Assembly (NCBI GenBank): GCA_041749595.1
Contig: JBGTBA010000096.1
Coordinates: 1-42,106 of the forward strand
Length of the DNA: 42,106 bases
Direction: 5' to 3'
Source of the DNA: Aurantibrevibacter sp041749595
GTDB taxonomy: Bacteria > Bacteroidota > Bacteroidia > Flavobacteriales > Flavobacteriaceae
The notes beneath the pieces were generated by a model. The model ran no database searches, was not told where the DNA came from, and worked only from the letters and a program-made list of their open reading frames with translations. A program made the position numbers and the translations under genes. Positions 19,501 to 27,950 of this stretch are shown here, one piece after another (position 1 is the first letter of the stretch; each line of letters starts with the position of its first letter).

Positions 19501-19644
19501 TAAAATTGGAACAGGGTTGGGGTGGCCAAAACCATACGTGTCCAAAGACATGGTTTCCTCAAGGATGGTAACGGACTGTGAAAAAGAAAAATCAGTGCAA
19601 AAGACCGTAAAAAAAATCAAGATAGGAATAAAGGCCTTTTTCAT
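16513..19644 (-). CDS. DUF5107 domain protein with TPR repeats, exported
   Basis: A 1043-residue protein. A signal peptide ends near 'DFSFSQ'. Residues about 40-340 form the DUF5107 domain ('YIKVFVLPEIGGKVWGAIE', 'MRGPWTSGGIEFNFGIIGHH', 'WSPYEEMPGQKLWLWDLSR'), which looks like the mutarotase-type beta-sandwich fold. From about residue 470 on there are many tetratricopeptide repeats, for example 'AMKFREYALAREKFNELLQQ' and 'YQKALEFAQKALQLD'. The family is common in loci for plant- or alga-type glycans and has no proven activity that I can name. It is likely periplasmic. It starts 1 bp after the VCBS/ASPIC gene. Confidence 0.8.
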   Translation of the reverse strand: MKKAFIPILIFFTVFCTDFSFSQSVTILEETMSLDTYGFGHPNPVPILTENPKIMPYFKYEGYEQTSQKKDWKVVTLENDYIKVFVLPEIGGKVWGAIEKSTGEEFLYKNEVVKFRNIAMRGPWTSGGIEFNFGIIGHHPMTATPVDYKIMKNEDGSVSCIVGTLDLPSRTTWQVEIKLEKDKAYFETNASWYNGTPLNQSYYNWMTAAAAATDDLEFFIPGNAYLGHSGDAHSWPIDGEGRNLALYRNNNFGPSKSYHIVGEYKDFFGGYYHKKEFGFGHWSPYEEMPGQKLWLWDLSRAGGIWEDLLTDTDGQYIEFQAGRLFNQYSPGEINPISQANFDPYVMDRWNEIWFPYKQIGGMAAVSEHGVLNVKIEGGETYVGLNALQALNAPLTVLVNGVTVFTQNLQLKPMEVFSTQIAATSLDQIEIFVENANLHYTNDPKKSQLKRPFKADKNVISSENQQLFMDGWEAMKFREYALAREKFNELLQQEPSHLEALVKLAELEYRRTNYQKALEFAQKALQLDTYNAGANYFSGLSYKKLNDSVNALESLGWAARDIKYRAVSYAVMAEIYFGLNNLNHAATYALKALDYNTYNLNARYVLLLTNRKSNNPLAFETQLQAIRKMDALDHFVEFESILHQNGAPGDILKNIQNEFPDETLLELALKYLNLNEKETALQLLALAPKSGKANILAAYLLSNIDPVQSQVYLQEALKASPDFVFPYRAEMIPVLEWAISKNSHWKLKYYLAQNDLAVGLQEKGEVLLRNCGFEPDNDTFYRFRGEILKQETFDNRLKDFQKALTLKSNNWKIWEDLIRFYFDNGKFKEANTTAEKAYKKFTNNYNIGLSYAKTLVSVESYAKSISILKSLKVLPYEHAAESKGIYDNAHIFYAQQFMERKNFTKAIELLNLSKEWPEHLGVGQPFDPDTRLQDYLLSYCYQSIGKGKEAETALKSIVTYTEKNTELIGINSLFSLLAFEKLNQSESLKQYKKDLKETATQNEKAALAVVLYEHNENEIEALKRKINLDEKLWSILHFVTANKW

Positions 19645-19645
19645 T

Positions 19646-22600
19646 TTAAGGGGTTTTTTCGGTTACTTGTGTTTTATATGTGGAAACAGGGGTGTTATTT
19701 TTGGCAAATACAACAAGTTGGGTCCTATCCGGTAATTGCACAACAACAATATCCCTTACCTCTCCTGAAATGTTCAGGCCGCTCTCCGACTGTTTTGTTC
19801 CAGTGAAGCTGCCATTGCCATTGCCCAATAGAAAGAGCCCTTTGTTGGCGTCGTACCTTCCGTATTTTATCCGGGATCCAAAGAAATTACCTCCCAAAAT
19901 GAGGTCCTGATTGCCGTCATTGTCAATATCATGAGACACAAGGCCATATATCGGCGCCAATTGCGCCGCAACTGGAAGTGCAGAGCGTTTAAAGGTTCCG
20001 TCTCCTAAATTTTCTACATAACTGGTTGCAAAGGTATTTGCCTCAAGGATTTTTACATCCTTTAATTCTTCGACAGAAAAAATAGTTGTTATTTTTTGAT
20101 CCGCATAATCAGCGTAATTTACATACCTGTTTTTCAACATAGTGAGTTGGTCTACCAAATCATCTTTGGAGAAAACCGGATATTCTTCGCCCATGATGTA
20201 GCTACACATAATGGGATCTAAGGTGCCATTATTATCAAAATCCTTTACATACAAACGCACGGGTTCGGTAGGGGACGCTTTTAATTGGGAGTTGAGTCCG
20301 TGGTTACCAACCACAAAGTCCATATCGCCATCATTGTCAAAATCCGCGGCAATGATGCTGTTCCACCAGCCTTCGGAGCCTTTTGTGCCCGCGGTATCCG
20401 TAATCTCTTTGAACGTCTTTCCTTGGTTGATAAACATTCTGATGGGCATCCATTCGCCCACTATGACCAAATCTTGTTTTTGGTCATTGTCAATATCCGT
20501 AAATAAGGCATCGGTAACCATTCCCACAAATTCTAAAGAAGGGCTTATTTTTTTGGTGACATCCAAAAAATTACCTTTTCCATCATTCTCTAAAAGATAG
20601 CTTCGGGGCGTTGTGGGATATTTTCCCGGAACCAATCTACCTCCTACAAAAAGATCCAAATCTCCGTCATTATCATAATCTGAGGCAATAACGCAAGAAC
20701 CGCTTGAGCGCATTACGGGTATTTGGCCAGCTGTTTTTTTAAAACTGCCCTTACCGTTATTGATATACAGCCTATCTTGAAGCAGAGGGTCATCGGATTC
20801 GAATTCGTTTCCCCCGCTTACCACATAAAGATCCATATCGACATCATTATCGACATCGAAAAATAAGGCTCCCACATCTTCCGAATAAAGGTCTTCCGTA
20901 AATGCATTTTGAGGGATGGGGATAAAGCTTCCTGATTTAGTTTGTTTAAAAATAGTTCCTACGCTGCCTTTGGCACCACCAATGAAGATGTCTTCCAAAC
21001 CATCACCATCAATATCGCCTTTGGCTATTTTAGGGCCTTGGGTGGATAACTTTTGGGGCAATAACCGTTCCCTTTGAAAATCATTAAAATTACTTTCAAC
21101 ATGTTGAAACGGAATTACACTGTCAATGGTAAAATAAGGGGTTTTGGTTGCTTCAGTACCAACTATAGGCACTATTGCATCTGTTTGGGAAAGGGTTAAA
21201 GTCTGATTAGCGGTAATATCTTTCAGAACTTGTTCTTTAGCATCGGGCCAGATAATTTTTAAGCTATCTATTTTCTGTTGGGAACCTATACCAAACACAA
21301 GTGCATAATCCACAGAGGATTGATACCCTCTCACCGGCATTAGTTCTTGGGTGATACTGGTGCCCGAAGTGGTTAATTTAATTTTGGCTCCAATCCCAAA
21401 AGTGTTGTTACCGGCTCCTTTTAGTTTTATTTTCAGATAGTTGTTCCCCGTTAGTTTTTCGCTGTTGTTCCTATAAACAAAAGCCCTTTCGTCTATATTG
21501 TTCACGACTAGGTCCAAGTCGCCATCATTGTCCAAATCTGCATAGGCAGCTCCATTTGAAAGGGATTTTTGGTTAAATCCCCATTCATTGCCCACTTTTG
21601 AAAAAGTGAGGTCTTTGTTGTTTCTATAGGCATAATTTTCTATGACCGTAGAGGGTATTTTTTCCAGAAGTTGGATAATTGCGGTTTTCTTGCCCGTCTT
21701 GTTTTCATTTAACTTTTCTTGGACCGCATAATTAATGAAGTCCATATTGGTATAATCCCTTTTATATCCATTTGTGATAAATAGGTCTTTATACCCATCA
21801 TTGTCAAAATCCGCAAATAAGGGTGCCCAACTCCAGTCGGTGTTGGAAACACCTGAAAACTGCCCAATTTCAGAAAATGAAATCCCTTGATTGTTTAATT
21901 GGAGCATATTCCTCATGGTCTGATGGTAGAATCCAGATGCCTCCAATCGGCTGAATTTTTCATAGTTATCGGGTCCCGAAACCATTTTCTGCCGGTAATT
22001 ACCTTCCGGAAGCATATCCAGCAGCATCATATCCATATACCCGTCATTGTTAATGTCCGCAATATCGGAACCCATGGAGTATAAGGGCGTATGGCCAATG
22101 AAATCGGGCAGCTTTTCAGAGAACGTACCATCCGCATTGTTAATGTAGAGGTAATCTTGCTCGTTATAATCATTTGAAATGTACATATCCGGCCAGCCAT
22201 CATCGTTGAAATCGGAAATGGCAATGCCCAGACCAAAGCCGAGCACATTGTTCGTAAGTCCTACTTCTTCGCCCAATTCAATATAGTGACCATTTTCGTT
22301 TTTATAGAACTTATCGGAATAGGCCGTGTTCTTCCTGTTTTTTAACTGTTGGGATATTTGCCCAAAACCGGCATATTCTTGGGTAGAATGGTTCAACACA
22401 TAAAGGTCCAGATCACCATCCCGGTCATAATCAAAAAAAGCGGCCTGAGTGGTATATCCGGAATCGTCTATGCCGTATTGGGCAGCTTGCTCTGTAAAGG
22501 TAAGGTCACCATTGTTTATAAAAAGCAGGTTTTTACGTTTATTGGGGTCTTTTGCGGCGGACCGGCACACATAGATGTCCAAAAAACCATCTCCGTTAAC

Positions 22601-22987
22601 ATCGGCCATGGTAGTCCCCGTATTCCAAAGTCCTTCGGCAAAAACACCTGCCTCTTTTGCAATTTCCTTAAACGAAAAGTTGCCTAGATTCATGTACAAA
22701 TGGCTACCCACCATATTTCCGGTAAAGTAAATGTCGGGCAAACCGTCATTGTTGATATCCCCAATAGCCACACCGCCGCCATTGTATAGATATCCGTATT
22801 CCAGCACATTAAATTCTTCCGTTTCGCGCAAACTGTTTTTAAATTGGATACCTGTTTTGGAACCCGGCATCAAAGAGAACAGGGTGCTATCATCTATTTT
22901 TTGACACGACAGACCAAAAAGCATCGGAAGATACAGTAAGAAGTGTTTTAATGAATATCCCATGTTTTCCAGATTTTTGTATACCAT
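19646..22987 (-). CDS. VCBS/FG-GAP repeat protein with ASPIC/UnbV domain, lipoprotein
   Basis: A 1113-residue predicted lipoprotein. The lipobox Cys is C28 ('LFGLSC'); an alternative ATG at 22963 would give a shorter 20-residue leader and may be the true start. I count about 14 calcium-binding-like loops of the form D-x-D-x-D-G, for example 'DINNDGLPD', 'DYDRDGDLD', 'DFDNDGYKD' and 'DIDNDGNQD', spaced over two beta-propeller-like halves. Residues about 515-590 ('NTFGIGAKIKL', 'MPVRGYQSSVD', 'IIWPDAKEQVL') are an ASPIC/UnbV domain. Such proteins often follow SusCD pairs in marine Bacteroidota and are thought to bind ligands at the surface. It lies 151 bp after susD, with a strong hairpin in that gap. 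Confidence 0.88.
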   Translation of the reverse strand: MVYKNLENMGYSLKHFLLYLPMLFGLSCQKIDDSTLFSLMPGSKTGIQFKNSLRETEEFNVLEYGYLYNGGGVAIGDINNDGLPDIYFTGNMVGSHLYMNLGNFSFKEIAKEAGVFAEGLWNTGTTMADVNGDGFLDIYVCRSAAKDPNKRKNLLFINNGDLTFTEQAAQYGIDDSGYTTQAAFFDYDRDGDLDLYVLNHSTQEYAGFGQISQQLKNRKNTAYSDKFYKNENGHYIELGEEVGLTNNVLGFGLGIAISDFNDDGWPDMYISNDYNEQDYLYINNADGTFSEKLPDFIGHTPLYSMGSDIADINNDGYMDMMLLDMLPEGNYRQKMVSGPDNYEKFSRLEASGFYHQTMRNMLQLNNQGISFSEIGQFSGVSNTDWSWAPLFADFDNDGYKDLFITNGYKRDYTNMDFINYAVQEKLNENKTGKKTAIIQLLEKIPSTVIENYAYRNNKDLTFSKVGNEWGFNQKSLSNGAAYADLDNDGDLDLVVNNIDERAFVYRNNSEKLTGNNYLKIKLKGAGNNTFGIGAKIKLTTSGTSITQELMPVRGYQSSVDYALVFGIGSQQKIDSLKIIWPDAKEQVLKDITANQTLTLSQTDAIVPIVGTEATKTPYFTIDSVIPFQHVESNFNDFQRERLLPQKLSTQGPKIAKGDIDGDGLEDIFIGGAKGSVGTIFKQTKSGSFIPIPQNAFTEDLYSEDVGALFFDVDNDVDMDLYVVSGGNEFESDDPLLQDRLYINNGKGSFKKTAGQIPVMRSSGSCVIASDYDNDGDLDLFVGGRLVPGKYPTTPRSYLLENDGKGNFLDVTKKISPSLEFVGMVTDALFTDIDNDQKQDLVIVGEWMPIRMFINQGKTFKEITDTAGTKGSEGWWNSIIAADFDNDGDMDFVVGNHGLNSQLKASPTEPVRLYVKDFDNNGTLDPIMCSYIMGEEYPVFSKDDLVDQLTMLKNRYVNYADYADQKITTIFSVEELKDVKILEANTFATSYVENLGDGTFKRSALPVAAQLAPIYGLVSHDIDNDGNQDLILGGNFFGSRIKYGRYDANKGLFLLGNGNGSFTGTKQSESGLNISGEVRDIVVVQLPDRTQLVVFAKNNTPVSTYKTQVTEKTP

Positions 22988-23083
22988 TATTTAAAACGGC
23001 CAAGACATAAGAGATTAAGACGTTCCGTTGCAAAGGGAAACCATGCCCTCGTTAAGGAAGCAATGTTCAAAATTTGAAAAACA

Positions 23084-23114
23084 AAAAATGCCAATAAAAA
23101 AAATTGGCATTTTT
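23084..23114 (-). terminator. Strong hairpin between susD and the downstream genes
   Basis: A perfect 12-bp stem (23084-23095 with 23103-23114) around a 7-nt A/T loop, with stem core TGCCAAT/ATTGGCA and runs of A and T on both sides, so it reads as an intrinsic terminator in either direction. On the minus strand it lies 25 bp past the susD stop and 97 bp before the VCBS gene. It probably lets part of the transcription stop after SusCD, giving more outer-membrane proteins than enzymes, or protects the susCD mRNA 3' end. Confidence 0.8.
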
Positions 23115-23138
23115 CGCAATTCAAAACTAACTCAAAAC

Positions 23139-24710
23139 TTAATTCTTTTTATCCCACCACACTTTTGTGCTGTTTTTGTCGCCCCCCGACATTTCGGGCA
23201 ACGCTATTGCCGCTTGCACAGCTGCTCCATTGGTGTCAAATTCACTTTGCACATAAACCATTCTCCTCATGATCTCATTGGCAGCAACATCAGGGTTTTC
23301 AGACTGTACCCTGGCGTATTGTCTGGGGTATCCTGTTCTCCTCAACTCTGCCCATGCTTCCCAACCGTTTGGATACATTGCCAACCATTTCTGGGTAATG
23401 ATCTGCTCCAACTTGGTTTCGTCGTCCCCGCCAAAGGCGACAGGGATATTGGCAACAGGAGCCGCACCCGTCTCAAAGGGCACGGGAGTACTTGTGCTCG
23501 CAATATAGGCCTCAATTGCGGCGGCACCCGCTCCCGTTTTTTGGGTCATGGAAGCTCTTATTCCCTCTTCATAGAGACTCTGGGCGGTTCCTCCCATAGC
23601 CCAGCCCGCCAAAGCACCTTCTGCTCTAAGGAAATAAACTTCTGCGGCATTCATAATTTCTATTGGTGGATTGATACCTCCTTTGGCCACATCGATAAAT
23701 TTGGTCGCCAAATCAGAATGTCCGGCATTCTTACTGGTTTCCAAGGAAACCTTGGGCTGTCCATTGAGCAAACCTTCATACGGGCTACCGTCCCCATCGG
23801 AATCACCATTAAGCGCCGGAGCAAAATATTCGGGCATACGTGGGTCTCCGTATCCTTCAAGAATACTTTCCATAGTGGCGCTCATTCTAAATTCGCCCCA
23901 ATCGGTAATGGTTTCCAAAGGATTTCGGTTGGTATCATCAACAGTGACAAAGGCATTATCAGAATTGGCCTCAATTACACCGTCTGCAATTGCTTTTTCC
24001 GCCTCTACTTTTGCCTTTCCGGGATTGGCATATTTTATTCTCAAGGCAAGGCGTAGGCGCAGACTGTTCGCAAATTTTAACCATTTGCCCGCATCCCCAC
24101 CGTAAGTGCGGTCGCTTCCTGCAAAAGAAGTACCCCCACTGTTGGCCTTTAATTTGGCAACGGCGTCATCAAGAGTGACAAAAAAATCATCGTAGATCAC
24201 TTCTTGGGAATCATAGGGAACTGTTAATTCCCCGTTTCCAAAAGACAGATAGGGCACCGGTCCCCAATAATCGGTCATACGATGGTACGCATGCACCTTT
24301 AATATCTTGGCCATCGCATTGCCCACATCATTTCCATTGGCCTCGGAAAGATCTTCTATCAGTTTTATCTGAGGCGCCGCCTCTCCATAAAAAGACCCCC
24401 AAGCCAAATCTGCCCAACGGCCCACCTGTACGTAACGATCCGAATCAAATCCGGAAGCGGTAGTGGCAAAGTATTGTGACCAGATATCCGAAAATAGGTT
24501 TTGCGATATCTGAAACCGCCAATGCAGCCCATTTACTGAAACATATTGAGCTTGTGCAAAGGCTTGGCCTTGAAGAACTTGACTGTTTTCTAAGGCTCCA
24601 ATATCCAGTGCCAAAGGGTTCGTGTTCAATTCTGCGAAATCATCGGTACAACCCATGGCCATGATGGAAAAGGCTATGCCCAAACAGGTTTTTGTTATTA
24701 ATTTTTTCAT
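23139..24710 (-). CDS. susD: SusD/RagB-family outer-membrane lipoprotein
   Basis: A 523-residue SusD-like (SusD-like_2 type) nutrient-binding lipoprotein. I chose the ATG at 24710 because it gives a proper leader (MKKLITKTCLGIAFSIMAMGC, lipobox Cys 21) with AGGAAAA just before it; the longer frame to 24749 would overlap the susC stop. The mature part begins 'TDDFAELNTNPLAL', typical of the group, and includes 'KVHAYHRMTDYWGPVPY', 'KWLKFANSLRLRLALRI' and the C-terminal 'QKWLAMYPNGWEAWAELRRTGYP'. It should sit on the outer surface as the lid of the SusC pore and bind the glycan. The gene starts 28 bp after susC. Confidence 0.93.
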   Translation of the reverse strand: MKKLITKTCLGIAFSIMAMGCTDDFAELNTNPLALDIGALENSQVLQGQAFAQAQYVSVNGLHWRFQISQNLFSDIWSQYFATTASGFDSDRYVQVGRWADLAWGSFYGEAAPQIKLIEDLSEANGNDVGNAMAKILKVHAYHRMTDYWGPVPYLSFGNGELTVPYDSQEVIYDDFFVTLDDAVAKLKANSGGTSFAGSDRTYGGDAGKWLKFANSLRLRLALRIKYANPGKAKVEAEKAIADGVIEANSDNAFVTVDDTNRNPLETITDWGEFRMSATMESILEGYGDPRMPEYFAPALNGDSDGDGSPYEGLLNGQPKVSLETSKNAGHSDLATKFIDVAKGGINPPIEIMNAAEVYFLRAEGALAGWAMGGTAQSLYEEGIRASMTQKTGAGAAAIEAYIASTSTPVPFETGAAPVANIPVAFGGDDETKLEQIITQKWLAMYPNGWEAWAELRRTGYPRQYARVQSENPDVAANEIMRRMVYVQSEFDTNGAAVQAAIALPEMSGGDKNSTKVWWDKKN

Positions 24711-24738
24711 GTTTTTTCCTTTAAAGTTACAATTTTTT

Positions 24739-27700
24739 TTAAAATCCAAATTTTAAATTTAAGCCTATGCTCCTTGTGGTCGGTGGGGCAAATGACTCAA
24801 ACCCATCCGCGCTTGTTGATGTGTTTGTAACCACTTCCGGATCTACAGAGGCATCGTTTGAAAAGAAAAAGAGATTTCTCCCTACTAATGAAATCTTGGC
24901 ACTTCGAACAGGGGTTTTATCCAATAACGATTTTGGAAAACTGTACCCAAAAGTCATCTCGCGCATTCTTATGTTGGAGGCATCCTCAACAAAAGCCTCG
25001 CCCACAGGGGAGTTTCTTCCCCCCACTTTGGCCCAAAATTGCTCCGCTCCTACTTGGATGTTATTGGGGCTGCCGTCCGCCTGTACCACGTCCAGGTTTT
25101 TAAAAACGTTCTGTCCAAAGACAAGGCTGCCGTCCCTTCCCTGCAAGGTTTTTTCCAATGCCCCGTCGGAAGATAAAATGGCATTTGTAAATGAACCTAT
25201 CACGCCTCCTTCCCGGATATCTATCAAGAAACTAAAACTAAAGTTTTTATATTTAAATACATTGGATATGCCCCCCAACCAATCTGGATTAAAATTACCG
25301 ATCTTTACGCTTTGTCCCGAAGTAATCTCCGGGGTCCCATCTGCAGCGACCAAAACACGTCCCTGGGCGTCCCGGGCAAAACCTCTGGAAAACATATTTC
25401 CCCATTCATCTCCAACGGTAAGTTCAAACCGTCTAAAGAAATCCCCTCCGAAACTTAAGCTTTCCAGCCCCTCTGCCAGTTTAAGCACCTCGCTGTCGTT
25501 CTTTGAAAAGTTCACCGTTACGTTCCAATTAAAATCGGGGGTTTTTATCGGGGTGCCCGTAAGGATTATTTCTACCCCTTTGTTCTCAATATCTGCACCA
25601 TTGATAAATCTGGTGCTAACACCCGACCCTTGTGGTACTTGCTGTCCAAACAACTGATCCGTACTGTTGGTTTTGTAATAGGTGAAATCTATTCCCAATC
25701 TATTGTTTAAAAACCGGGCATCAAAACCAAGTTCGAGCGATTCTGTTTCCTCTGGTTTTAAATTTGCATTTGGAAGCACGGTTCCCAATTGAATAAACCC
25801 GCCTGGCTGGAGACCCGCTATTCTGGTAATTTGAAAAGGGTCGGTATCATTGCCCACAACTGCATAAGAAGACCTTAGCTTTAGATAGGATATAGGCTCT
25901 GGCATGGCGAACAAATCCGAAACAACGGCACTTAATCCCACGGAATAATAATCAAAACTATTGTTGTCCTCTGGTAAGGTAGAGCTCCAATCGTTACGGT
26001 ACGTTAGGTCCAGAAAAAGGGCATCCTTGTACGCCGCTTGGCCAAATCCATAAAGGGAATTTACCTCTTTACGTCCCAATCTTTGATTTGATGTTAAATT
26101 TTGGGCATTGGAGATCGCAAAGATGTTCGCTGCATTCAATCCCCCATTATTCGTTGATAAAAATTTGTTGTTTGCTTGTCTATTGTTTCCCCCCGCATTG
26201 AGGTTGAATGAAAAATTCTCATTGAGTTTTTTGGTGTAGCTCAACAAAAAATCGGAGTTCCACTCTAACTGGCTGCTGGTTTCGGTAATAAAATTACCGT
26301 TATCGGCGATAATGAACGAATCATTGTGCAGACGGTCTTCTTGAAAGTTTGTGCTTTGATCAACGGACGTCCTGACCATTAGGCTTAGGTCATCAAGGAT
26401 GTTATAGGTCAAAGAGCCGTACCCAATGACCCTGTTGTTAATGATGTTCTTTAGATTCTTATTAATGGTCCAATAGGGATTTGCCCCGCCATTGTTTCCC
26501 GGATCCCAATAGTTTTGCCTTACATTTCCACTGGCGTCCACGTATTGAAAGACCTCCACGTCCTGCGTCCTGATGTTTCTTGGCAATCTATAGGCGTGCC
26601 TCCATGGGTTTGCGAAATTCTCGCCAGTGCTCAGCTCGTTGTCGGTCTCCGTATAAATGTAGTTTATCTTTGCGCTCAGCACAAGTTTGTTGTCTATCAA
26701 TTTATTGTCTATTTTAAGACTGGCATTGTGCCTCACCAGCTCGTTGCCCTTAACGATCCCCTCCCTCTTTTCGTTTGTATAGCCAAAAAAGGTCTGGGTC
26801 TTCTCCGTTCCGGAGCGAACGGACACATTATTGGCAAAGGTGAACCCTGTCTGCATAAAATCGTCCACATTGTTCCTTTGGGCGGAAAAAGGCAAATCTG
26901 CTGTTATATCAGGGCTCGGGGACCAATTTTGAACCAAGGCACCATTAAGTGCGGGACCCCATGACCCTAAAGAGCCTTTATTGTAAACGCCCCCACTGCC
27001 CTGGCCAAAACTGTTCTGGTAGTCGAACATGATGTTGCCCGTTTCTGCGGTTATGGTACTGTTAAAATCAATGCTCAATTTATCCTCACTGCCCGATTTG
27101 GTGGTAATGATTATGGCCCCGTTATTGGCCCTGGCACCATATAATGCGGCAGCATTAGCTCCTTTCAATACGTTTATGGACGCTATATCATCCGGACTCA
27201 AATCCGATATATCGCCACCAAGCGGCACCCCATCCACAACATAGAGCACCTGGCTGCTACCGGCAATGGACCTGTTGCCCCTTATGACAACTTTTGAGGC
27301 TCCACTGACGCCATTGCCCGATCTTTGTATGGAAAGGCCGGCGACTTTACCGGACAGGCTGTTCACCAGGTTCTGTTCGGGTCTGGCTTCATCGATACCC
27401 TCGGTGCCCACCTGCTGTGTGGCATAGGTCAACGATTTTTTCTGCCTTTTTACACCCAATGCGGTAACAACGACCTCGTCCAATTGGCGGGCATCCTCTT
27501 CCATACCAATGTTCACCGTGTTGGAGGCTCCAACGGTAACGCTTTGGCCCTTCATGCCAATATAGGAAAACACCAAAATATCACCGGAGGCGGCATTTAT
27601 GGAATAGTTTCCGTCAAAATCCGTCTGGGTCCCATTTGTGGTGCCCTGGACCAAAACATTTACCCCGGGCAAGGAGGATCCATCAGACGCATCGGTGACC

Positions 27701-27783
27701 TTCCCGGTAACCGTTTTTGTTTGTGCCATTAAAGGGAATATCCCTAAAAACAACACCAAAAGTGCGAGCATTTTTTTTGTCAT
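24739..27783 (-). CDS. susC: SusC/RagA-family TonB-linked outer-membrane transporter
   Basis: A 1014-residue TonB-dependent receptor. A signal peptide ends near 'FPLMAQ'; then a carboxypeptidase-regulatory-like domain (about 24-100, 'VTGKVTDASDGSSLPGVNVL'), a TonB-box-like 'LDEVVVTALGVKRQKK', a plug (about 120-230, 'VVIRGNRSIAGSSQVLYVVD') and a 22-strand-type barrel to the C-terminal 'RSIGLNLKFGF'. It imports the oligosaccharide bound by SusD. It has no N-terminal STN or anti-sigma-interacting domain, so control is more likely through the LacI regulator encoded just upstream than through an ECF sigma system. The operator palindrome and promoter-like elements lie 50-115 bp upstream. Confidence 0.95.
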   Translation of the reverse strand: MTKKMLALLVLFLGIFPLMAQTKTVTGKVTDASDGSSLPGVNVLVQGTTNGTQTDFDGNYSINAASGDILVFSYIGMKGQSVTVGASNTVNIGMEEDARQLDEVVVTALGVKRQKKSLTYATQQVGTEGIDEARPEQNLVNSLSGKVAGLSIQRSGNGVSGASKVVIRGNRSIAGSSQVLYVVDGVPLGGDISDLSPDDIASINVLKGANAAALYGARANNGAIIITTKSGSEDKLSIDFNSTITAETGNIMFDYQNSFGQGSGGVYNKGSLGSWGPALNGALVQNWSPSPDITADLPFSAQRNNVDDFMQTGFTFANNVSVRSGTEKTQTFFGYTNEKREGIVKGNELVRHNASLKIDNKLIDNKLVLSAKINYIYTETDNELSTGENFANPWRHAYRLPRNIRTQDVEVFQYVDASGNVRQNYWDPGNNGGANPYWTINKNLKNIINNRVIGYGSLTYNILDDLSLMVRTSVDQSTNFQEDRLHNDSFIIADNGNFITETSSQLEWNSDFLLSYTKKLNENFSFNLNAGGNNRQANNKFLSTNNGGLNAANIFAISNAQNLTSNQRLGRKEVNSLYGFGQAAYKDALFLDLTYRNDWSSTLPEDNNSFDYYSVGLSAVVSDLFAMPEPISYLKLRSSYAVVGNDTDPFQITRIAGLQPGGFIQLGTVLPNANLKPEETESLELGFDARFLNNRLGIDFTYYKTNSTDQLFGQQVPQGSGVSTRFINGADIENKGVEIILTGTPIKTPDFNWNVTVNFSKNDSEVLKLAEGLESLSFGGDFFRRFELTVGDEWGNMFSRGFARDAQGRVLVAADGTPEITSGQSVKIGNFNPDWLGGISNVFKYKNFSFSFLIDIREGGVIGSFTNAILSSDGALEKTLQGRDGSLVFGQNVFKNLDVVQADGSPNNIQVGAEQFWAKVGGRNSPVGEAFVEDASNIRMREMTFGYSFPKSLLDKTPVRSAKISLVGRNLFFFSNDASVDPEVVTNTSTSADGFESFAPPTTRSIGLNLKFGF

Positions 27784-27832
27784 AATAATTAGTTTTTAAA
27801 ATGAGTTAGTTTAAAATTAACTTAAAGTTTGG

Positions 27833-27862
27833 TGAAATTAACCTTTTTTAATTATAAAGCAA
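27833..27862 (-). promoter_or_regulatory. Putative susC promoter
   Basis: On the minus strand, TTG (27862-27860), 19-bp spacer, then TAATTTCA (27840-27833) as an imperfect -7 element. It starts 11 bp after the operator core, exactly as in the dehydrogenase operon. The leader would be about 45 nt. Confidence 0.45.
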
Positions 27863-27873
27863 GTTAAAAAACC

Positions 27874-27897
27874 AAAAATGTGTTCGAACACATTTTT
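27874..27897. promoter_or_regulatory. Perfect palindrome, likely LacI-type operator (copy 2)
   Basis: A perfect 24-bp palindrome centred between 27885 and 27886, core TGTGTTCGAACACA, identical over 24 bp to 1127-1150. It lies between the LacI-type gene (ends 27951) and susC (starts 27783). It could also fold as a hairpin that ends the regulator transcript, but the identical spacing to TTG and TAAYTT at both copies favours an operator. Its centre would lie near -60, a place more usual for activation than for blocking RNA polymerase. Confidence 0.78.
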
Positions 27898-27950
27898 TTT
27901 GTTGCTGCAAGACCATTCTAAATTTAAGGGTGTTTTTGTAGGGAAAAGAG

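Noticed and set aside
23028..24056. 342-residue open frame on the plus strand
   Set aside because: It is antisense to susD and to the hairpin region, with no family features.
24767..25657. 296-residue open frame on the plus strand
   Set aside because: It is antisense to susC, low-complexity, and lacks its own start context.
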